Shown here in pieces: positions 1 through 12,100 of a stretch of DNA of 64,000 nt; positions within the stretch are counted from its first letter, which is position 1; every line of letters starts with the position of its first letter. Source of the stretch: Spirometra erinaceieuropaei. Its lineage: Eukaryota > Platyhelminthes > Cestoda > Diphyllobothriidea > Diphyllobothriidae. The notes under the pieces were generated by a model that was not told the DNA's origin, searched no databases, and worked only from the letters and a program-made list of their open reading frames with translations. Both the position numbers and the translations under genes were made by a program. The DNA lies in contig CACRXP010000011.1 in NCBI GenBank assembly GCA_902702965.1, positions 1,768,591 through 1,832,590 of the forward strand, given 5' to 3'.

Positions 1-186
1 TCAGCTGGAGGAGGACCACCTACGCCTTGCCGACCAGTACAAGGGGTTTCTGACACCGGAGTCCCATGTGGGGTCCCCCATTCCCCTTCGTCCTCTTCGC
101 AGGAGCTCATTAGCTCGAATCGAGTTCAGCGATAGCTACCACTCCGACATAGGCCTAGCGTCGGCTTGCGCAACACAAATTTCGAG
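1..186 (+). CDS. Nesprin-like gene exon 1 (of window)
   Basis: The reading frame starts at base 2 and is open to a strong GTGAGT donor at 187. It encodes about 62 residues: an acidic/basic helix start (QLEEDHLRLADQYKGFL) and then a Pro/Arg/Ser-rich linker. The exon enters from outside the window and leaves in phase 2 (codon AG|N). The phase fits both 5225 and 11375 as next exons. Confidence 0.7.
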
Positions 187-3100
187 GTGAGTCCTTTTTG
201 GCGAGAAACTGTGGTATACTTTTTTGATAGCTTGTTGCCGTCCTTCAGACCGAAATTCAACACATTTTTCACATACCCAGACTTAAAGACCACTGTGTGG
301 TATTTTGCCAGTGCTAATAATTACACTAACTTATATTCTTCTCCCCCACCTAAGTAAGTAGTCCTCCAGACTACACATAATATGATAGTTCTGGATCGCG
401 GAATCGCCCCAAATTTGTATTACCATACGTTTTCGCAAATTAAATATGGTTCTCCGATATGTTGCTGACGCTCACCGCATGGACTCTCCATGCTCAATCA
501 CCTTTGTATTTGGATAAACAAACGCATTCATGCACGTGATTCAAAATCCAGCCCCACTTTCTACCATTAAACCATTGATCTGGTGTTTTATTGATTCGTG
601 CACCTTTCCTTCTATCTTTTAACACTCTCCTATAACACTCTCGTTTGTTAAGATAGGTAACATCGCCAATAGAAGCGAAGAGACGAGTCCCAGGAAGCAG
701 TCTTGAAGAAGGAGACACGGTCGTTGGGACACGAGCTTTATTAGCCCGACCTTTCCGATTCCTGCTCGAACCCATCATCAGAGACAAAAGTAGATACGGC
801 TGCCTCATGCATAAGGAGCTGCAGTATTTATAGCATGCAGTCGCCATGCTACCACATACCTATGAATATTCACGGCTCCCCGTTCATCAGGGATCGTTGC
901 AGTTGGTGTGATGGCTGTGTGATGGTCGACGAAAACTTGCTGAGGAAGGTATCTTCCTTGTAACAATTGGTTACTGCATTACATTGGGTGCCCGGCAAAC
1001 AGGACGACTGAGCTGATGCCTGCCATTTCGCTCTGAGATTTAAAGAAATGCTTTCACCATATTTGTTTTTGGATTAATTTGGCAGTCGCAGTTTCGTAAA
1101 ACGTTGGACGTAGTAAACGGATCTTTGACATGAAGCAAACTCATTTTGCGCATTCCTTCCCGATTCGTAATTTGATATTCGAGTTTTGCATTCATTGAAA
1201 GTCCTTGAAATCGATGGGCGTTCTTAGGACTCTGTGGGAGTTACCGTCGATGGTAAGGGACACTGGATGTGTGGTCTATGACGTTTATTAACATAGGACG
1301 TTGACGTCTGCCCAAATTCATGAACTTCTTCATTAAATGATGTAAGAACACATTCCGCACGAAAAATGAACTTTTTCGAAACGTGTTGGGGGACTGAGTA
1401 AAACGCACAGCGTTTGGGGCGGTCCGAAATGATCATATTAATTTCCGTCAGTACATTTCATGATTCACGTCACCTACTGATTTTTCTCGTACGTTTAAAT
1501 TCAATAATATTTTGCAGAGATAATGCACAGGAATTTATGTAATAGACTCATTTCGCGAGAAATAGTCTCCCTCCAGAGGAAAGTGTCTTTAGATGTTAAC
1601 CAAGGCTCTCAAATTTTTAGTATTTTTTCAGTGCTGACGTGACTTTTCGTGCAATCTAGTAGCCGCCCTTTTAGTAGGGTCGCTGTTGAAATATGCGGCT
1701 AGATCGCAGTTGGTAGCCAGGAATGGGGAAGCGGACGGCGACCTTAACCCTAACCTCAAATTTAAACGTTAACCGTTAACTTTAACGCCAACCCTAACCC
1801 TAACCGAAATCGTAAACGTAAGTGTACCCCTTAGGCATAGCCGTAAATGAAAAACCTAATCGTAAACCCTAACCGTAACCCGAAAACCTAAGCCTAGAGA
1901 CATGATCCTAACCCGAAAATCGGAAATCATTAACTGGTATCCTAATCCTCACCTGAGACATAAAACGGAGGCCAAATGGGTCAGATGTGAATATGGAACC
2001 CCACAAAATAGCCCCAGTAAACAAACCCCGCAGCCACCTGTAATACCGGGCCTGGCTACCAACTGCGATCTAGCCAAGTATGCATTTGGTGGTGCCTGTT
2101 CGTTTGAAACTTTTACAATCGTCAGGAGGTCTCACAGGACATAATTCGCAAGCCCTATATGATGCTAAAATTGTGGATTTAGTTCAAAATAATAGGGCAC
2201 CAGCAGACGTTTTTAAAAAAAGTAGAAACATTTGCCGTTCAAGTGAAATCTATCAAGGAAACGTGGGCTAATAAAAATGAATTCTATAACTGGGTTTTTG
2301 TTCATACTTCCTACAAAAATGATGCTGGGTTTTTTCTGATGTGAAAAATAAATAAAAATTGGGTGATAAGTAGACATTTAGTAGGTTTTGGCTCTCGCAT
2401 ACAGCTGGAAAGAGTCTCTACTACAAAAAACTTCCTTGTGTATATGAAATATCTGCTGGGGGCTAGGCATTAAAGATAGCGAACTGAAATTACCACTACC
2501 AGTCGTACCTGTAAGCTGAAATACTTTAGTCTATGTTTAACGCGTTGCACAGCCTACTCTTGTTGCATCATTAAAGAATCATTCTTTTCGCTCCCACTCG
2601 CCTCACGAAACAGGCTACTCAATCAACCAAGCGTATATCCTCGCACTCCTGAACTTCGTCACGTTTCCCCTAGAGGCTCCTCTATGCCCCCTCCCAGCAC
2701 CAGAGAACTCTACGGTCGACAGATCAGATCACTCAGCCGACCCGTAGCTGTCGAAGGAACTGCCCAGTCCTCTCCTTCTTGGCCCTCACAAGTGAGCTCC
2801 GCCTCAGCTTTTCTATATTCCACTTCGATTATTTCACCTTTTTCATGACTTATCCTTCTGTTTCCAGGAGCCGTCAGTGGGGGAAACATGCACAACCGCT
2901 GTGACGAAGGCGGTGACGTCTGAAGACAATGGAGGGCTCATGAGGTACAACTTTTTCGCGCTTCTGCCATTGTTATGACGAAACCCGCATGTGCACAGAA
3001 CCCCGAGTTGTACTCTCAGGCGGCAGTGGCCACTGGCGAAGCCTGGGCTGGTGTTGACTGCGTCCAGTCATGCCTGAGAGTCCCTGAGACAGTGGTGGCA

Positions 3101-6100
3101 GCCACTTTTGTAGGCTCGTGGGCCAAGTTCAAGTGGTGTCCAGTCAGTGGGTGTTGCATTTGCCGCGGGGTGGCGTCCCAGTGTCTTAGGTTGCGGTTGC
3201 AGGGGCGAGGTGCGTTCAAGTGGCCTTGTGGGCAGCTGCGGCTGTGCGGACGCAGGCATGCCCGAGTTGTTGGTGGTGTGACTTCAGGTCAGCGCGTCTG
3301 AAACGGCTCACTGCAAAGGGGTTGATGACCTTGAGGTAGAGAGGTCTTGAATAATGACGCCGGACCGGTTATGACGGCTGCCCGCAACACCATCATCTAA
3401 CCCAAATTCTGTGCCTGCCCGAAATTATTTTCTGTCAGGAGCGAGAGTGAGAGATTTCTGTCACGAATGGAGGTGAAAGTTCAGGTATCAGGTGTGTATA
3501 CATAAGAAGAAGACTGGTCCGGCACCGGGGCAGTCTGTTTATTGTTCTAAACTTTCCGATTCGTGCAGGAGTAACTGTTTGGTCCTCATAAGTTGTCAAT
3601 GGGCACTGAGATTGGCTCGCCGTACTTCCACTCTTGACATGTGTTTCTCCGACTTTTTTGTCGCACCCATTGGGGGTTCAGCTTATCAGCGGGTCTCCCA
3701 GTGTTACCTACTTGGTTTCTGGCGTATGCAGTCACCGGCTTTTCAATTTTAAGTCATATGGTAATATTTTCATCGTGACTCATAGCCGAATCTCACCGAG
3801 TTGGTGGTAGTACTTTGTACTATGAAAATGCATGTTGTATAATCACACATTGTTAAGTACGTAGCAGCATAGTAGCCTCTCCGATGGCGAATTTGTAAGG
3901 TCACGAAGTATTACCTGTCCTTTGCGCCAATGTGGACTGGCGTCTAAAATGAAGTATCGAGTTGTCTGCTCTGTTAAACCGCTTTTGACTTCTCTTACTG
4001 TGATGCTCACACTCGCCGAAATTATTTTAGTTGTATTTGGAACCCGCATCGAGTTATTTTTTTCCATAAGTGACCCTGATCAAGTTTTAATTAACTTCTC
4101 CCTAACTACTCCGTCATTAGAAGACCCTACCTTTGGCCTACTTCGGCTACCTAGTTGTGCGCAAAACACAGAACCACTGTCACTGTATTACTTATTTGCC
4201 ACAAGTAGTATGCTTAAAATTGGTCCTGACTCATGCGTGGTTACGCAAATATTATCCTTCAGTTTGTTTGTGTCATTGCAGTTCCGTTGCGACCGGAGAG
4301 ACTACATCCAGTGTCTCGAAAAAAATGAACAAATTAAATCGGCATAGGAGGACTGCAAAAATTGATCACAATCGGCATGCAACGGTAAGCATTGATTGAG
4401 CTTCAACTGACTTTATGCTCCTCCCTTTACACTCGCCTCCCACACCGCTCTATTTAGTAGGGTCATTCCATTTCTCTTATACGTTCTCCAATTTTTTGGG
4501 AGCGGTTGCATGAAAAACGTGTTTTAGTTAGATCGGCTGCAGTGTTGCATGATGGGGGACGCACCCGATAAGTTCAATGACATTTACTCCAGGTGCACGC
4601 CACAGAATTAATCTTGATAGCTAGAGGTGGTATTGTCTTCAGGGAAGGGATGGCTCTCAGCCATATAGCATGGTGTCTTCTGAGAGTTTACCCCTTTTTG
4701 AGATACTATACTAACTCAGTCTTTAATGTTTTTTTGCATTTTTCGTTCCTCGTCAGTTATCTGTGTACACTTATTTCTGGACGTTCGAAAATTCTTTTTA
4801 TTGTTTGAAAAACCACTGAATGAACTTACTGCCCAACAGTCAGATGTGTGATTCGTTATAATCCTTTGTCACGGAGCTTTTGACACCCTCAGCACGTATA
4901 TTCTGGGTTTTTTTACTTCACCAGAATCCGCATACCAAGCAAAGAAAACAAAAGGAAGCGAAGACTACGACTATGAAACCTTGCACCTCTGCACCGCGTG
5001 TCAGGGATGGACGGCATCGCAATGCTAACGAGAGGTCCGGCCATTGTTTTACTGTCCAACTATTTCTACTTCTCAAAAGCAAGTAGACATTACATTTTCG
5101 TTTAATTATCGGCCATCCCTCTTGGCTGAATCGAGCGTAAAAATTAGGTCATTGGCATCTTTCGTGACTGAACAGCCTGCCCACATTTTTAATATACCCA
5201 CGTGTATATTCTGTCCTTATTCAGACCCAGACGCCCCCAGAAATCATTTTGGCCGAGGCGCTTACCAGTATATCCTAGACGGCGATGTGGTGTCAAAGTC
5301 TCTAAATCTGGGACATTCATGCAAACCCTTCACAAGCCTTCGCAAACCGAAACCACCCCACCAGTTGCTGACCTATGCCTCGTCTCGACTGGACAACAGA
5401 CTCCGGTCTCAACGGTTTCAACTCTGGCTACTTGGTGCCTGGAGTTACTGTCTAGAGGTGTCATTTCACTGCCACGTCGGGACACTGCACTTCCATCTCT
5501 CCGTGGCCGACTTGCTGCCGCATCATATCCCAGTTTCTTCAGTAAAAGTGACCTCAGTCTGTTAGTGCAGCAACTACCCCGGTCGGGGCTTTTTCAGATG
5601 GAGGCTGCCCTAGGCCTCTGGGACTCTGAGTACTTGCGAAATTTTCGTTTTCAGCGGAGACCACTTTTGTCTCTGCCAGCTGTTGAAATACCGTCTGAGA
5701 TGGGGTGCTCAGACTCCGGGACTTACCTTCACAAGGATTCTCCACTCCGCGTCGAAGTGGGTCAAATTGCGGCTGAAGAAGTTCCGAATCTGATTACGGC
5801 TGAAGGGGATGTGAATTCAAGTGTCCGCCGAGGGGAAATTTTGAGTGAGCCGGTGTGCGATCTGGGGGTCAGTTTACGCATTTTTAAAATTCCGCCTTCC
5901 TCCCTTGTTTAAAAACTGCTCTAAATTTGCTATTTTAAGAACATGTACGTTTTTATGCCGACGTTTTTTCTGGAAGACAGTTTTCCTGCAAATTCAATAC
6001 TAAGGTGCACATTAAATGTGCAGTTCCTGTTCGACAACCCACTCTATAGACATGTAGACGGCGTTGCTATGGGCTGGCCCCTTGGACCTCCTAGCCGATG

Positions 6101-9100
6101 TCTTCATGGACAAATTGTAGAGATTCCAACTAAGCGATCAGATCGATAAGCTTAAACATTACGGTCGCTATGTTGATTATATCTTTGCAATTGCCACTGC
6201 AGAAACCGGCGTAGAAACCCCCTTAGATGCAGCAAATCAGGCACATTCCTCGATCCAATTCATGTTGGAGATCGAAGCGGCCGGTTCGCTCCCTTTCTTA
6301 GATGTTCTTCTAAGCAGGAGACCTGACGGCAGTGTCCGAAGAAGCGTCTATCGGAAGAAAACCTGGTCTGGACAATACACGAACTTTGCCAGTTTCGTAC
6401 CCCTCCAACAAAAACGAAATCTAGTCCGATGTCTGGCACAAAGAGCAAGAAAAATTTGCTTAACAGATAGCATCGAGGAGGAGCTCAGAAAAATCCAGGA
6501 CTTCCTTCGAGAAAACGGGTATCCTGACAGGTTCATTGCAAAGAACATTGCCGAAAGACCGGTTAAACCCGCCACACCGACCGCTGAAAAGAAAACTTTG
6601 TTCATCAAAGTCCCTTTCCAAGGGGACGCGACGAGTGAACTCCTAAGGAGACGCCTTGATCAAGCTGTCTCGCGAACCTTCCCAGCAGCAAGGGTTCAAA
6701 TATCATTCTCTACTAACCCTATTTCACGCGGAGAAGGTAAGAATAAGTTGCCACCGCAGACCACCTCAATGTGCTTATATTCCTTCACTTGCTCCTGTGG
6801 AGCAGGTTATATTGGTCGCACGAGTCGGCGCTTATCCAAAAGAATACGCGAACACCTCCCGGCATGGCTAGGAAAAGGCGAAACGAGGAGTATAAGCAGC
6901 GCCCTTCTCGCGCATGTTGTCGATTCCGGACATCGTGTGGACCCCAACGAAGCTTTTCGTGTGATTTATAAGGTCCCATCGAGCTACCCTAAGCTACTAG
7001 GCCAGCCCCTGTTAGCGACAGCGTAAGCGGCCGCCATTAGGTTACGAAAGCCAACCTTATGCGCACAGAAGAACCACGTTCAGGCTCCGCGCCTACAGTG
7101 GTCGAAGGTCGACTAACGGTGCAACTCTCCCTGCGCACTTCCGCTCTCACCCCGCCCCTAACACTGACTGCNNNNNNNNNNNNNNNNNNNNNNNNNNNNN
7201 NNNNNNNNNNNNNNNNNNNNNNNNNNNNNNNNNNNNNNNNNNNNNNNNNNNNNNNNNNNNNNNNNNNNNNNCACCCCGCCTGTGTTTTAAGGAGAAATTT
7301 TATCGATTTCTCTTATCACTGAAGTGTTTTACTTCTACCCTGTTCCCATATAACTGTACTGGCCCGACAATAATTTATCGAAAGCTACGTACGCTCGCCA
7401 CCTCGTCTTCTGATTACTGCTATGGAAATTCTTGCAATTCAATCTCCCTAAGGAGGCCGTAACTATTTGCATTGGTCTATAAGGAAGCTTTTTGTCGTAG
7501 GAGTGCACATCATGTTATCAGTTCAATGAATCCTATTACTGCCGCTTGGAGTAGTTTCCACTGGCTATCGAAGTTTACTTCTGCCATACAAATGCATGAA
7601 TTCGCTTTCCTCCAATTTGTCCTCCTCTCAGTTAAAGCTTTCTTTTCATTCATTAATTCATAAATTTTACGCCATTTAGGTGATACCATCGCCAAACTCA
7701 TCAGTTCCAATGCATCTGTGGGAGTCCGTTTCTGTCTGCTTTCAAAAACCCTCCAAAACCTTTGCGAGCGTGGAATCCAGTGCAGCATTGCAGGCCGCAT
7801 CGGACAGGTTGTCTTGATAGTACAACATATTTTCTGCTTTTACGCATTTATGTCTCATGTTTGAAGGGTAACAATCGGGAGATGGCACCCAAAAAAATCC
7901 GTTACCTAGAAATAATACCTTTAACAGTGGACGCCTTCAGGCTATATCAGCGGTTGCAGGCCTACTTTCACGCACTACTTGGACTTTCTTAACGGCCTAA
8001 GATGGGCTGGCCGAACGAACATCGCACGAGGTTACATGGACGATGGTCGCTGTTACCCAACCTTCCCCATCGTTACACACGTACACCTGAATATACGGCA
8101 TACATTCGCACTATGGCAGTTTATTACAAAACAAAATCACTTTTAAATAGGATAAGTCTGCAAAACATAGGACAGGAACAGTTCCCAGGCATCTGTCAAA
8201 GACATGGCATTGAGGCCAAAACAAAGACGATACTGTACTTCGTCTATGTGAGCCCACACAGCTCGACCACATATAGGGCCTCCCTCGTGGAGTTTCCTTT
8301 TCAGTCTACTCCACTGTGCCCCAATGGCATTGGTGTGCCGTCCCGTGGTAGGGTCCTTGAAGTTCTTTGAGTGGTTAACAGAGGAAAGTAGATAACCTTC
8401 TGAGGGAAGACGATATACGCCTTTAACTCGTCCGTTACCACTATACTGCCTTTGGCGACCCATTTTGTAATAACGGAACGGAGAGCGGGCCCACTTCGAT
8501 CATTCAACTGTTCAAATAAGGCTTTCCGTTGGCTAGTATCGTACATCCCGACCAGCCACCACCCATAAAACCCCTATTACCACCTGTCCAGTAAGACAGG
8601 CTGCTTTGTTAGGCGGATTTTTTGGGTACCGTCTCCCGATTGTTACCATTTGAAGTCCTTACTGCCTAACCCCGATAAATGCACCGTTTCTAATGAAGAA
8701 TCAAAGAACATTATTTTAGGACTGCCGGGTGTCGCTGCGTGAATCAACATCCCACATTATGATGGAGCCGCACTTTTAATTCACAGCTTGACCTGCCAAA
8801 ACCGCCCAATGGCATTTTTGGTGTAGTGAAAAAACCCCGTCACAAAATCGAATTTTACTCGTGAATTTCCAAGCTGGCTACACCAACCTGTCGTCAGACA
8901 AAATGAATATTAAAAAGTGGGATAATCGCAGCAGAGCGCTTGTGGACACTGAGCTTACGTCGACAGACAGACGCCCATATGATTGGGTTAAAAGCGTGTT
9001 AAGATAGGGCAATTGAACGGAGGTTTTGACTGTTTCAGTTTTGGTTCGTCGTGTCGTGGAGGTGCCGAATCAGTGAGATTCTCTATAGCCGAACATGAAT

Positions 9101-12100
9101 TGGCAGCTGTTGTTTTATAGTGGGTGCAAGTTAGTGAACCGTGGAACGCAGAACGTCGTAGTGAGCTTCCAGGTCGACCCGGCGATTGATGTTGTTTGTG
9201 TTGGAGTGCCCAAGCTTTGAGAAGTTCTTATGCCTGTTTATCGTCAGCATTAGCGATCACTTCGGTTCCTTCCCCAATTTAAGCGGTGATCGCACTCAAG
9301 TGCGACCGTAAACGCGAGAGACAAGGGGCCCCGTCGGCGGATGACCAGTTTATGTTCATTAATAAACGTGCCGATGCGATGCAATATGATTGGAAATTTC
9401 ACGATCATAAGAATTTCATAGTTATAGGCTTTTTATAACCGAAAGAAATTTGAGTGTAGTCTTTGCGGGCGGCCGGGAAGGAGCTTTTTCAAGAGCCGGC
9501 ATCCTGACATGACTGAGAAATCTTGAGATTATTCTGCACGATAGTTGGCATTACAGTCCTATTTGGGTAATATTCTCAAATCAAAAACACATCTCAAAAT
9601 TACGGTTAATATTTCATGAGGTATCACATCTATTATAAATGCAGATAAGGTGATACCGACAAAGACAAGGGAGACCGGAATGGCCATTTCTGGCTTGTTA
9701 ACCGTTATCAGCCAGTCATACCCAACCCCAAGTGTGGATCACTTGAGATTCGAACCCGGGATCTTTGGTCATGGAGTCTGACACTTTACCACTGAGCCAG
9801 GGGCCCGTTGTCCTGTCGGTTGTGATCGGGAATATCAATTATGAGAGTGGGCGTTCACCGATCAGGTTACAGAACGTGCCCGTTCTGTTGTGCCTTGGGG
9901 CTCGTACTTGAACCCTTGCAGGCAGTCGCACAGCGACTACTGATATATGCAGATAAGGTGATACCGACAAAGACAAGGGAGACTGGAATGGCCATTTCTG
10001 GCTTATTAGCCGACGTCTGCCAGTCATACCCAACCCCGAAGGGTGGAACACCCGAGGCTCGAGGCACTTCGGGGTTGGGTATGACTGACTGATGACGGCT
10101 AATAAGCTAGAAGTGGCCATTCCAGTCTTCCTTGTCTTTGTCGGTAATAACATACTGCCTATATCATGCGCCGCTGTGCGGCTGCTGCATGGGCTCGAGA
10201 GAGAGCCCGTAAGGCATAACGGGACGAGTAAGTTCCGTAAGAATCACCACCGCCATCACCATCATCCTCATCATCACCACAATAATATATATATATGTCT
10301 CGAACGTATTATACCGTATTCCCGACATAGGTTCTAACTAAAAACCCAGACACGTGTTTCACCGATAGTCTGCTGCTGCGTGACAGAGCTGTGAGGGGTT
10401 TGGCTCTTCAGTGGGGCCCCAGCGTTCTCTATGCGATTTCTGGTATATTAACTCCAGAGAATAATCAAGTGCATAATTTCAGAAATTACTCAGTGCAGTA
10501 CATGGAGTTATAGGGTTGTGTTGTGCAATGTTCGAATGTGGATATTCTTGATCGCAGTCGGCACGGATGCCTGAATCACCCGCGGTCAGGACTGCAGCCT
10601 CGTACCGGGTGACTTCTTCGAGTTAGCAACCACCACAAATCTACGAGGCCATCCATTCAAACTACGTGTGACAGGGGCCAGACTGGACACACGAAAGTTC
10701 TTCTTCTCCAACAGAGTGGTAGAAGCCTGGAATGCCCTGCCTGTGGATGTCGTTATGTCTGCTTCCGTCGAGGTTTTTAAGAGGAAGCTGGATTTGTGTA
10801 GCAGTGTGCACTAAATTACCACCCCGATCTCTGTAACCTCGACTAATTCCGCTATTATAATACTACTTGCTATATTTCAGTAACATTGTAAATTGAACTT
10901 ATTATTGTACCAACCCATCGCCTACGCTTACTGACATGCACATATGCAAATTTTGTCCCCGGACATATTATTTATTTCGCTGCACTCGAAACGACAGCTC
11001 TACAACTGCTCGTACCACTAAAATTCGAGACAGTTTGTTTGTCTGTACAGACCTGACGCTTTTCCGATTATTTGTTACTTTATGATACCTTTTAGAGTTT
11101 TTGAGATTTTGCAGTTGCTTGTAAACAAATAGGGAGTTCAAAGGTGAAGACCTACATTTCCCTCAATAAACTGAACTGAACTGAACTGAACTAATTCTAG
11201 GAAAATTTGGCTTGCTGAGTAATCCTAAACTAACGATAAGTATTCGTATTTGGGTCGAGTTTCATCGATCTTCTTGCCAATTCGGTATGCATTTACTGTT
11301 TCTTGACTTTTCCCCGATTTTTTTCTACTCACACCCGTTGATCGTGAAATTCCACATTTAACTCTTCTTTACAGGCTCTTGGGTGAAGTTCCTCTCACTG
11401 AATCCTACTCAGTGTCTCAGGATGCGTTGGATTCCGATGGCTTCAGCCCTTCGGATGATCTGGTCAGTTCTTCGGACCTTTCTCTGAAAGGACAACCTTC
11501 TAAAATGTGGTCGAGTCCGAAACTTCAAAGTCATGTAGAGACCGTGCTTGAAGAAGTACAATCCCTCGTCTCTGCCGGAGAGGAAGACTCTGGCCAATCA
11601 GAAGTTCGTGCTTGTCTGTTATTCTGAGTGAATGTGTCCTAATTACTAATCACTTTAACATTTCACGCATCCCTTACAGTTACCTGCAGAGTCACCGATC
11701 TCTGTTGCCTGCGCGTCGTGGATATATGAGTAGTTGGTCTTGACATCACACGCTTGTTCTCTCCTAAATACGTTTGCTTTCCAGCTCGAAATTTCGTGAG
11801 CAGAAGGAAGGAAGTGCATGTTTTCCCAGACAGCTAGCCAAGGCCTTGCCGCAGGCATGGAGGACTTGGAGTTCGTGCCTGGATTCAGACAGTTTTCATT
11901 TTAAACCTTATTGCGCTAAGTCAAGCGATCCACATTTTCTCTCTTCGTCTCAACTCAGATTGCGCGAATTCGCCTATGAGCAGTGGTCACTCAGCCGAAG
12001 CCCTCGCGAGGCGTTATCTGGGATAATTTTAATTAGCCCTCCTCTAAACCCGAAGCCGGTTTGATGGACTGTTTGAACGCGGATTCGTTTACTGTAACGC

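Noticed and set aside
1740..1920. Telomeric repeat, chromosome end
   Set aside because: Units are degenerate, enclosed by a perfect 25-bp inverted repeat, and lie within an intron with coding exons on both sides.
2975..3301. 108-codon Cys/Arg-rich frame
   Set aside because: GC-rich repeats keep four or more frames open on both strands at once; no domain.
3922..4347. 141-codon frame with hydrophobic stretches, possible membrane protein
   Set aside because: It has no start context, splice support or family match, and the AT-rich, low-complexity composition explains the openness.
4282..4384. Possible exon after TTGCAG with donor GTAAGC
   Set aside because: It enters in phase 2 and leaves in phase 0, and no donor inside it gives the phase 2 exit needed by the next exon.
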